From positions 1 through 64,000 of the forward strand of contig NZ_BDCF01000047.1 in assembly GCF_001613365.1 (NCBI RefSeq): DNA of 64,000 nucleotides. Reading direction: 5' to 3'. The number at the start of each line of letters is the position of its first letter. Position 1 is the first letter of the stretch. Below are positions 9,027-16,146 of the stretch, piece by piece. This stretch comes from Nocardia xishanensis NBRC 101358. GTDB taxonomy: Bacteria > Actinomycetota > Actinomycetes > Mycobacteriales > Mycobacteriaceae. The position numbers were made by a program, and so were the translations under genes. A model generated the notes under the pieces. The model was not told the DNA's origin. It searched no databases and worked only from the letters and a program-made list of their open reading frames with translations.

Positions 9027-10126
9027 TGACGCTCACCGGGGACGTCACCCTCACCGATCACCACTGCCACGGCGTCACGGCAGCCGATCTGGACCGTCCC
9101 GGCTTCGAGGCTCTGCTCGGCGAGGGCAGGCGCGGTTCGTTCGACTCGGCGCTCGGGCTCGCCGTCCGGCGCTGGTGCGCGCCGGTGCTGGACCTGCCGC
9201 CGCACACCGGGGCCGACGCGTACCTGGCGCGCCGCGCCGATCTCGGCTGGCGCGAGGTGACCGCGCGACTGCTCGGCGCGGCGGGCACGGCCCGCTGGCT
9301 GGTAGACACCGGCCTGCCCGACGGGCTCACCGGCCTTACCGAGTTCGGCGAGCTGGCCGGTGGGGAGACCGGCGAGATCGTGCGGCTCGAACAGGTCGCC
9401 GAACAGGTCGTCGCCGAGGTGGGCGGCACCGCGAAGGCCTTCGACCGCATCGAAGCCGCGGTCCGCGAACGGGCCGCGGGCGCGGCGGGCCTCAAGACGG
9501 TCGTGGCCTACCGGACCGGCCTCGACTTCCCGCTGACCGATACGCCGCCGCCCACGCTCGCGCCCGAACACCGGCTCAGCGATCCGGCCACGCTCGGCTG
9601 GCTCGTCGGACTCGGCGCGCGGCTCTGCGCGGAACTCGGCCTGCCGCTCCAGATCCACACCGGCTTCGGCGACCCCGACCTGCGCCTCCAGCACGCCGAC
9701 CCGCTGCTGCTCACCGACTTCCTGCGCGCGACCGCGCACACCGGTCTCACGGTCGTCTTGTTGCACTGCTGGCCGTTCCACCGCAATGCCGCCTACCTCG
9801 CGCACGTCTTCGAGCACGTCCGGATGGATCTTGGGCTCGCCATCCCGCACGTCGGTCGCGGCGCACGCACGCTGCTGGCCGAAGCGCTCGAACTCGCACC
9901 GTTCCGCTCGGTGCTCTACTCCTCCGACGGCTACGGACTCCCGGAACTGCACTACCTCGGCGCCGCGCTGTGGCGCGACGCCCTCGGCAAGCTGCTCGAC
10001 GAATGGCTGGCCGACGACGTCATCACCACCGCCGACGCCGAGAATCTCGTCTCCACCCTCGCCCACGGCAACGCCGCGAGGGACTACCCGTTCTCCGGCA
10101 CCTCGCGGAAGCCCAAGCCGCGGTAG
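9026..10126 (+). CDS. Amidohydrolase-2 family protein (FluG N-terminal type)
   Basis: This 366-residue TIM-barrel metal hydrolase begins within the stop codon of the glutamine-synthetase-like gene (TGATG). The metal-binding HxH is at residues 13-15 (TDHHCHG). Further metal and catalytic candidates are the His in LPLQIHTGFG, the histidines in LLHCWPFHRNAA, and the Asp in YSSDGYGLPE. Coupling to a gamma-glutamyl ligase suggests a paired reaction, such as making a gamma-glutamyl amide and then hydrolysing the product, as proposed for FluG-type fusions and gamma-glutamyl-amine pathways; the substrate is inferred only. The last 43 bases overlap the end of the convergent GNAT gene. Confidence 0.82.
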   Translation: MTLTGDVTLTDHHCHGVTAADLDRPGFEALLGEGRRGSFDSALGLAVRRWCAPVLDLPPHTGADAYLARRADLGWREVTARLLGAAGTARWLVDTGLPDGLTGLTEFGELAGGETGEIVRLEQVAEQVVAEVGGTAKAFDRIEAAVRERAAGAAGLKTVVAYRTGLDFPLTDTPPPTLAPEHRLSDPATLGWLVGLGARLCAELGLPLQIHTGFGDPDLRLQHADPLLLTDFLRATAHTGLTVVLLHCWPFHRNAAYLAHVFEHVRMDLGLAIPHVGRGARTLLAEALELAPFRSVLYSSDGYGLPELHYLGAALWRDALGKLLDEWLADDVITTADAENLVSTLAHGNAARDYPFSGTSRKPKPR

Positions 10127-11253
10127 AGCGCGACCGCCGCGACACGAAAATCCTCGGTGCGCAACGTCATTCGGGTGTAGCCCTGCGAGATCGCGCACCC
10201 GCACGCGGCCCGCACCAAGGCGTTGCCGATGCCATGGCCGCGCCACCCCGTGTCCACCGCGAGCCAGTGCAACTTGGCGACCTCCGGGTTCCCGGTGGAA
10301 TGCACCGAGACGAATCCGACCAGCCGATCGTCGGCGCTGCTTCGCGCGCTGATCGCCAGGCGGCACGTCGCGGGATCGAGCACGCCATCCGAGATCGCCG
10401 CCACGTCCCACCGGCGATCGTCGAACGCCGAACTCAGGACGGGCAGCAGTTCGGATCGGGAGATGGTCGCCAGATCGCCGCTGCCGGACGTGACGAGCGT
10501 GACGCCGTTGGGCAGGTGATACCGGTCGTCGACCCGGCCCAGCTCGACCTCGAAACGCAGCTGGCGCGCCGAACCGCTCCCGTCGCTGCTGCGAATGTAG
10601 AGCTCGTATCGCGACACAACTTCCTCCCACGGTTCCGAATTCGCCAGCAGGTTTCCGAACAGAGAATCGTAGAACTGGACGAGCACCCTACCCTCGGCGC
10701 TTTTCTGATCGGTGAGCACCGCGGGATTGTTGTGGCCCCATACCTGGCGGCCCGTGATGCCCGACCTGCGGTCGTAGGTGTACCAGCCGAGCGAGATGAG
10801 CGTGTCGTCCACCTGCCTGCCGCGCACCGAGGCCGTGTCGCGGTAATAGGAGAAGGTGATCCGGTCCTCGTATCCGGCGTACTCCTCGTGCTTCGTCACG
10901 ATTTGGAAGATCAAGCGCCTGCGCTGGCTCTCGTTGACAGCGGAATCCGGGTGCTGGAGCAGGACGTGCACATTCGCGCCTTTGTCCAGGAAGAAGAAGA
11001 TCAGCGCTTTGACCGATTCGCTGTCGTATTCGATCATGCGGACGTTCTGCACTTTCTGATTCAGCAGCAGCCGCATGATGGCCTGATTGTGCGCGGACTG
11101 GCCCGGGGCGACGCTGATGCTCTCCGGTCCGATCAGGTCGTTCAGATAATCCTGGATCGACGACAGCATGAGCAGCACGACCGCGATCGAGATGATGTAC
11201 GACTGGCCGAGGGTCAGAATGTTGAGCAGGACCGGTCCGAGTAGCCAGGACAC
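10084..11253 (-). CDS. Membrane-anchored protein with C-terminal GNAT acetyltransferase domain
   Basis: The GTG at 11253 gives 389 residues. Two hydrophobic helices lie at the N-terminus (about residues 1-13 and 20-34), then a ~200-residue soluble alpha/beta domain with conserved-looking VHVLLQHP and VLVQFYDSLFGN strands, reminiscent of PLD-like folds but without an HKD motif. The C-terminal ~110 residues are a GNAT domain (LHWLAVDTGWRGHGIGNALV as acetyl-CoA site, then ALYRGLGFREVPE). The frame stays open upstream to a stop at 11338-11340 and encodes a basic stretch (KLRRLYRRY) before the first helix, but lacks ATG, GTG or TTG there. A CTG at 11328 sits behind GGGGG, so the true start may be further upstream. 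The substrate is unknown. Confidence 0.65.
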   Translation of the reverse strand: MSWLLGPVLLNILTLGQSYIISIAVVLLMLSSIQDYLNDLIGPESISVAPGQSAHNQAIMRLLLNQKVQNVRMIEYDSESVKALIFFFLDKGANVHVLLQHPDSAVNESQRRRLIFQIVTKHEEYAGYEDRITFSYYRDTASVRGRQVDDTLISLGWYTYDRRSGITGRQVWGHNNPAVLTDQKSAEGRVLVQFYDSLFGNLLANSEPWEEVVSRYELYIRSSDGSGSARQLRFEVELGRVDDRYHLPNGVTLVTSGSGDLATISRSELLPVLSSAFDDRRWDVAAISDGVLDPATCRLAISARSSADDRLVGFVSVHSTGNPEVAKLHWLAVDTGWRGHGIGNALVRAACGCAISQGYTRMTLRTEDFRVAAVALYRGLGFREVPENG

Positions 11254-11550
11254 CAGGACGATCAGCGTCAGCAGGACGTTGAAGGTATTCGCATAGCGCC
11301 GATAAAGGCGTCGCAGCTTTCCGAACAGATCATCCCCCTACGCCCGAACGGCATCCTCCGTTCAGCGTAGGTCGGGCGCCGAATCGGGGACAACGACTTG
11401 CCCCGAGACGCCCCGGCGGGTCGCCGGAACGCGCCGGGCGGGCGGCACCGTGCGGTGCGCCGAGGCCCGGTGACGGCGCGTTTTAATCGAGTGCGCAGCG
11501 GTCAACCAGTCTTTACCGTGGAATCATCGAAAGAGAAAGAAGGTAGACCG

Positions 11551-12774
11551 ATGTTTCCCGTCGAGCTGCGCGGTACCAGGGCGCAGACGCTGATGTGGGC
11601 CAACGAGCACGATATCGAGCCTGCCGCGCTGCGGCAGCTGCGAAACATCGCGCAACTCGAGTGGGTGCACGGGGTGCGCGTGATGCCGGACGTGCACCTG
11701 GGCAAAGGGGCGACGGTCGGGTCGGTCATCGCGATGAAGAACGCGGTGGCGCCCGCGGCCGTCGGCGTCGACATCGGGTGCGGCATGGAGAGCGTCCGGA
11801 CGAATCTGACGGCCGCCGACCTGCCCGACAACCTACATTCGCTGCGGTCTCGGATCGAGGCCGCCGTGCCGGTGGGTTTCCACGCGCACGACGACCCGGT
11901 CAACGTCGGCAAGATCGGCGCCGAGGCTTCGGCCTTCGGCACGGGCACCGCCGCCTTGCGGTCGGGCTGGGACCGGTTCTGGGGGTCGTTCACCACTCTC
12001 GACAAGGGTGTCGGCGCGCGAGAGTCGAAGGCGCACAAGCAGATGGGCACCTTGGGCGGAGGCAATCACTTCATCGAAGTCTGCCTGGATCAGGACGACA
12101 CCGTATGGATCCTGTTGCATTCCGGTAGCCGCAATATCGGCAAGGAACTCGCCGAGCGGCATATGACCGTCGCCCGTTCGCTGCCGCACAACGTGGACCT
12201 GCCCGACCGGGATCTGGCCGTCTTCCTCTCCGGCACAACGGAAATGGACGCCTACCGGCACGACCTGACCTGGGCGCAGGAGTACGCCGCGCGCAACCGC
12301 GCGGTGATGCTGGCTCTGGTCTGTCGTGCGGTGCGTGACGAATTCGCCGGTCGCGAGGTGCGTTTCGAAACACCGATCTCCTGCCACCACAACTATGTGG
12401 CGGAGGAGATCATCGACGGCATGCCGATGCTCGTCACCCGCAAGGGCGCCGTCCGCGCCGGCGAGGGCGATCTGGCGCTGATCCCGGGCTCCATGGGTAC
12501 GCGCTCGTATGTCGTGCGAGGCAAGGGGAATCCCGACTCGTTCCAGTCCGCGTCGCACGGCGCGGGACGGCGCATGAGCCGCAACGCCGCCAAGCGGCAG
12601 TTCACCGTCGCCGACCTGATCGCCCAAACCGAGGGCGTCGAGTCCCGCAAGGACGCAGGCGTGGTGGACGAGATCCCCGCCGCCTACAAGGACATCGACG
12701 AAGTAATCGCTGCCCAGAGCGATTTGGTCGACGTGGTGGCGACGCTGCGCCAGGTCCTCTGCGTCAAGGGCTGA
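11551..12774 (+). CDS. rtcB: RtcB RNA-splicing ligase
   Basis: This 407-residue protein has the same length as E. coli RtcB. The start is the ATG at 11551, preceded by AAGGT at 11540-11544. RtcB joins 2',3'-cyclic phosphate and 5'-OH RNA ends with GTP and Mn2+. Hallmarks seen: DVHLGKGATVGSV and VGVDIGCGM (metal Asp and Cys), GTLGGGNHF, HSGSRNIG, the HHNYV metal His pair, GSMGTRSY, and the SHGAGR loop holding the histidine that becomes guanylylated. No rtcA or rtcR gene adjoins it, so control differs from the E. coli operon. A perfect 12-bp hairpin follows the stop, so it appears monocistronic. Confidence 0.96.
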   Translation: MFPVELRGTRAQTLMWANEHDIEPAALRQLRNIAQLEWVHGVRVMPDVHLGKGATVGSVIAMKNAVAPAAVGVDIGCGMESVRTNLTAADLPDNLHSLRSRIEAAVPVGFHAHDDPVNVGKIGAEASAFGTGTAALRSGWDRFWGSFTTLDKGVGARESKAHKQMGTLGGGNHFIEVCLDQDDTVWILLHSGSRNIGKELAERHMTVARSLPHNVDLPDRDLAVFLSGTTEMDAYRHDLTWAQEYAARNRAVMLALVCRAVRDEFAGREVRFETPISCHHNYVAEEIIDGMPMLVTRKGAVRAGEGDLALIPGSMGTRSYVVRGKGNPDSFQSASHGAGRRMSRNAAKRQFTVADLIAQTEGVESRKDAGVVDEIPAAYKDIDEVIAAQSDLVDVVATLRQVLCVKG

Positions 12775-12781
12775 GTTCCAC

Positions 12782-12809
12782 CCCGGCCGGACCCCGAGGT
12801 CCGGCCGGG
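12782..12809 (+). terminator. GC-rich hairpin terminator of rtcB
   Basis: A perfect 12-bp stem has left arm CCCGGCCGGACC at 12782-12793 and right arm at 12798-12809, with the four-base loop CCGA. It begins seven bases after the rtcB stop. There is no long T-run, which is usual for actinobacterial terminators. Confidence 0.75.
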
Positions 12810-13054
12810 TTCGCCAGCAAGGCCGACAGGGTCGTCGGCTGGAGACGGCCCCTCAAGCAGCCGGAGGATGTCCCGGCGCGGTGGGCCGCGAATTGCGGGG
12901 CGGAAACCAGCGACGGCGGGCCGCTCCGGGCTCGTCCACGGGCACCATGATCGCGGGGCAGGTGCATCTCGCAGTGGTGAGTTCTCGTCCCCGGCTGGCG
13001 ACCGACCCGCACAGCACGACACCCTGCGTCAGCTTCGCTGCCATTGTGGGCTTC

Positions 13055-13591
13055 ATGGGCGAGTTGGTGGAACGGGTCGACGAGCACGATCGAATTCTCG
13101 GTGTCGTCGACCGGGGCAGGGCGATTCAAGAGCGGTGGTTGCACCGGGTAGCGACGGTTGTGTGTCGCGATAGCGCGAGTCGAATCCTCGTGCATCGGCG
13201 AGCGGAGACCGATTCGCTGTTTCCCGGGCAATACAACTGGCTGATCGGTGGCGCGGTGGCCGTGGGCGAGTCATATCTGGACGCGGCCAGCCGTGAACTG
13301 GTCGAGGAGCTCGGAGTGCGAGGGCGAACGCGGTTTCTGTTCAAGTTTCTGTGCCACGGTGCAATCGCGCCGTATTGGCTGGGCCTGCACGAGACTGTCA
13401 TCGACCAGGATGTTCTTCCGGATCCATCCGAGATCGCCTGGCATGACTGGATACCGGAGTCGAGGTTGCGGGATGCCATGCGGCAGAGGCCTTTTGTTCC
13501 CGACAGCATTGATGCCTTCCGCAGATACTCCCTGCTGACCGGAGATTTGCGAATGCCGGCTGGAGAAGTTCATGAGGAAGGTAGTCGATAG
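13055..13591 (+). CDS. Nudix hydrolase (isopentenyl-diphosphate-isomerase-like, YfcD type)
   Basis: The ATG at 13055 gives 178 residues and starts the typical sequence MGELVERVDEHDRILGVVDR. The Nudix box is complete: GAVAVGE, seven residues, then RELVEELGV, fitting GX5EX7REUXEEXGU. The flanks (LHRVATVVCRD, VHRRAETDSLFPGQYNW) match the YfcD branch of Nudix proteins related to IPP isomerase. Such enzymes hydrolyse nucleoside-diphosphate-linked compounds; the specific substrate is not deducible. It stands alone between rtcB and the lipase gene. In-frame codons extend further upstream, but nothing before this Met looks family-like. Confidence 0.85.
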   Translation: MGELVERVDEHDRILGVVDRGRAIQERWLHRVATVVCRDSASRILVHRRAETDSLFPGQYNWLIGGAVAVGESYLDAASRELVEELGVRGRTRFLFKFLCHGAIAPYWLGLHETVIDQDVLPDPSEIAWHDWIPESRLRDAMRQRPFVPDSIDAFRRYSLLTGDLRMPAGEVHEEGSR

Positions 13592-13765
13592 CCGACGCTG
13601 ACTGCGCAGCCGTGTCGCATCGGCGCTCGTCGGTGTTCAACTACCGGGGCGGCGGCTCAGGCGGCCTGGTACGGACCCAGGAAGCGGTGCCGGCCCCGGA
13701 GGCAGTGCGGGCCGGGGGCGTCGGCGCGGCGAAGGTGTACGTCGGGCGATAACGCGAACAAGAAT

Positions 13766-13779
13766 TAGAACGCGTTCTA
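13766..13779. promoter_or_regulatory. KstR-type operator upstream of the lipase gene
   Basis: The sequence TAGAACGCGTTCTA is a perfect 14-bp palindrome ending 10 bases before the lipase ATG. It matches every fixed position of the KstR consensus TnnAACnnGTTnnA. KstR is the TetR-type repressor of cholesterol and sterol catabolism in mycolic-acid bacteria. Its position between promoter and start codon suits repression. No kstR gene is in the window, so the repressor would act from elsewhere. Confidence 0.7.
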
Positions 13780-13789
13780 TAGTCGGCAG

Positions 13790-15193
13790 ATGCAGACAGC
13801 GGCGACTGGGCGGGGCGGCCTTGTGCGGGAGTGGCGGACGCGGATGGCGGCGCTCGTTCTCACCGTCTCCGCGACGTGTGCGGTTCTGGTCGGGCTTGCC
13901 GCGCCGGCAGCGGCGATACCGAACACCAGCGATGCGTTCTATCTGCCTCCTCCCGGTTACGAGTCGACCGAGCCGGGCACCGTCCTGCGGTCGAGGCCGA
14001 TCACGCCTGCCGCGCTCCAGCTGATTCCGATGCGGGTTCGCGCTTGGCAGTTGCTCTATCGGACAACCGATTCGAACGGTGATCCGTATGCCGCGGTGAC
14101 CACGATCCTGATGGCGGATCACGGCGGGCCCGCGACCGCGATCCTGTCCTACGACAGCATGATCGACGCCGTCGCGCCGAATTGCATGCCCTCGCAGGTT
14201 CTGCGGACCGGCGCGCCGTGGTTCGAGTTCGGAGGTAGCGGCGGGCCGATCACACTGTCGACGACAGCCAGCGAAACAGCGATGATCGCGGCCGGCTTGG
14301 CCCAGGGGTGGGCGGTGTCGGTGCCGGACCTCGGTGGCGTCGAGAATCGCTTCCTGACGCCACGGGAGCCGGGATACGTTGCGCTCGACGGGGTTCGAGC
14401 CGCGGAGAACTTCGCCCCGCTCGGTCCGATCGGAGCGGACACCCCCGCCCTGTTCTGGGGATACTCCGGCGGCGGAATCGCCACGACGTGGGCGGCGCAG
14501 GTGCAGCCGAGCTACGCACCGGAACTGAATGTCGCGGGGATGGCGATCGGTGCGCCTGTTCCGGATTTCGCCGCCGCGATCATGAACGGAAACGGTTCTC
14601 CGGTGGCAGGTTTGGTCGCCGTCGGCGTGGCAGCGTTGCGGCAGGACTCGCCCGAATTCGCGGCGATGCTCGATGGCATCGTCACCGAGGAAGGCCAACA
14701 GCTGCTCGCGGCAGCGGCGGCGAGCTGCACACCGCAGAACCTGGTCAGCTTCGCGTTCCGGGACTTCGACACCCTGTTGACCGAGCCGTTGCAGCAGGTC
14801 ATGAGCGCGCCGCTCACGCAGCGCGTGCTCGCCGAACGAGCTCTCGGCGACACCGCCCCCACCGCACCGCTGTATGTCTACAACGCCGTCGACGACGAAT
14901 TGAGCACCATCGCGTCCGCTGATCAGTTCGTCGATGGATATTGCGCCGCAGGAACTTCCGTGACCTACCGGCGTGATGTCATCGCCTCGGTGGTCTCCGC
15001 GCACACCTTCGAATGGGGTCTCGGCGCGCCCGCCGCCTTTGCCTGGCTGAAGGACCGAGTCGCCGACGCGGGCTTCCCGCCCAACGGTTGCGATGTCCAG
15101 ACGGTGTCGACCCCGACCACACCAGCCGCGTTGAGCACGCTCGGACCCGATTACACCGGCGGGCTGCTGGCCGCGATCCTCGGACACCGGTGA
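13790..15193 (+). CDS. Secreted LIP-family lipase/esterase
   Basis: This 467-residue protein has a signal peptide: a basic stretch (REWRTR), a hydrophobic core (MAALVLTVSATCAVLVGLA) and a likely cleavage after residue 42 (PAAA|IP). The body matches secretory lipases (LIP family, alpha/beta hydrolase), with nucleophile Ser226 in FWGYSGGG, an acid candidate in YNAVDDELS and a His in SVVSAHTFEW. Family members cleave triacylglycerols and other lipid esters outside the cell. A KstR-type palindrome lies just upstream, which suggests induction together with sterol use; that link is an inference from the site. Confidence 0.9.
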   Translation: MQTAATGRGGLVREWRTRMAALVLTVSATCAVLVGLAAPAAAIPNTSDAFYLPPPGYESTEPGTVLRSRPITPAALQLIPMRVRAWQLLYRTTDSNGDPYAAVTTILMADHGGPATAILSYDSMIDAVAPNCMPSQVLRTGAPWFEFGGSGGPITLSTTASETAMIAAGLAQGWAVSVPDLGGVENRFLTPREPGYVALDGVRAAENFAPLGPIGADTPALFWGYSGGGIATTWAAQVQPSYAPELNVAGMAIGAPVPDFAAAIMNGNGSPVAGLVAVGVAALRQDSPEFAAMLDGIVTEEGQQLLAAAAASCTPQNLVSFAFRDFDTLLTEPLQQVMSAPLTQRVLAERALGDTAPTAPLYVYNAVDDELSTIASADQFVDGYCAAGTSVTYRRDVIASVVSAHTFEWGLGAPAAFAWLKDRVADAGFPPNGCDVQTVSTPTTPAALSTLGPDYTGGLLAAILGHR

Positions 15194-15280
15194 CCGCATC
15201 GCGCAGATTCCGTTGGACACCTGCCACTTCCGGTCAGCAAATGCAGGTGACTCCACGGTGCGCCGCACGGCACGTCGAAT

Positions 15281-15763
15281 TCAGCGGCGGCGCAACGTGC
15301 CCGCGATTCCCGCGCCAACCAGCAGTACACCGGCTAGGAAGATGCTGCCGTTGATCACCCAGGCGTGCACCGCGAGTCGAGTCTCGGCGGACATCAGCGG
15401 CAGGCCGTCGATCAGGCGGAAAGTGTCGTCCGGGAACAGGAAGTAGACGATGCCCGGGAACACGCCCCACACCAGGCCGGCCAGGATCGTTCCCACGGGC
15501 GAGTAGGCCGCGAGGGCGGCGACCAAAAGCAGAAGCGCTGCGCCGCCGATGATTTGGAAGGTCGAGCCGAGGCGGTCGGCGGTGTCGCCGAGGATCACCC
15601 ACTGTCTGGTGTCGGCGGCGCCGTGCGCGGCCAGCGCGATCCCGATCGGCGTCACCACCAAACCCGTCAGCACCGCGACGAGCGTTCGCCCCGCGTTCCC
15701 GCTGCTGCGGAACTGCGCGCCCGGCGGGGCCCAGTTCGGGGGCGGCTGGTACTGGTACGACAT
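15281..15763 (-). CDS. Small four-helix membrane protein
   Basis: The start is the ATG at 15763, set by an AGGAGG six bases upstream; codons further upstream belong to repeat DNA. The 160-residue protein opens with a Pro/Gln/Tyr-rich cytoplasmic-like leader (MSYQYQPPPNWAPPGAQF). Four hydrophobic segments follow at about residues 28-48, 70-90, 95-112 and 132-152, and the C-terminus is basic (GTLRRR). No enzymatic motif is visible. Proline-leader membrane proteins of this kind are common and uncharacterised in Nocardia. The function is unknown. Confidence 0.7.
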   Translation of the reverse strand: MSYQYQPPPNWAPPGAQFRSSGNAGRTLVAVLTGLVVTPIGIALAAHGAADTRQWVILGDTADRLGSTFQIIGGAALLLLVAALAAYSPVGTILAGLVWGVFPGIVYFLFPDDTFRLIDGLPLMSAETRLAVHAWVINGSIFLAGVLLVGAGIAGTLRRR

Positions 15764-15840
15764 CGTTCGCCTCCTGCGATCCCGCCATCGCTGTTCATCG
15801 TCGCCCCGGCGGCGTTCTCGGGCGACCACCGGGTACCACG

Positions 15841-16130
15841 ATGATCCCGCGAAGCCGCCGGTTCGGAGGCGGATCGGGACTTCCCGCCGATCTCCCAGGG
15901 GCGGACATCCGCACCGGGGTGGCGTCGGACGCGGAGCACCCGCGAAGCCGCCGGTTCAGTGGTGGATCGATACTCCGCGCCGATCTCCAGAGAGCGGGCA
16001 TCCGCGCCGGCGTGGCGGCGGACGACGGAGCACCCGCAGAATCGCCGGTTCGGGAGCGGATCGGGATTCATGCCGATCTCCCAGACGGCGAGCATCCGCG
16101 CCGGGATGGGGGCGGGCGGCGGAAGGTGTC
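15841..16130. repeat. Three imperfect 93-94-bp tandem repeats in a 383-bp intergenic stretch
   Basis: Between the starts of the membrane-protein gene (15763) and the RecQ-like gene (16147) lie three tandem copies. They are anchored by GCCGCCGGTTC (or ATCGCCGGTTC) near 15855, 15948 and 16041, spaced 93 and 94 bases. Each copy continues with GCGGATCG, CCGATCTCC, GGCATCCGC-like and GGAGCACCCGC blocks. The unit is not a multiple of three in the first step (93) and second (94), and copies differ by substitutions, so it is not obviously coding. It has no CRISPR-like repeat/spacer alternation. The rest of the gap holds only the two genes' start regions. Confidence 0.75.
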
Positions 16131-16146
16131 GGTGGGGTGGGGCACC

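Noticed and set aside
15841..16130. CRISPR-like array
   Set aside because: Units are 93-94 bases of continuous similarity with no short repeat/unique spacer alternation and no cas genes.
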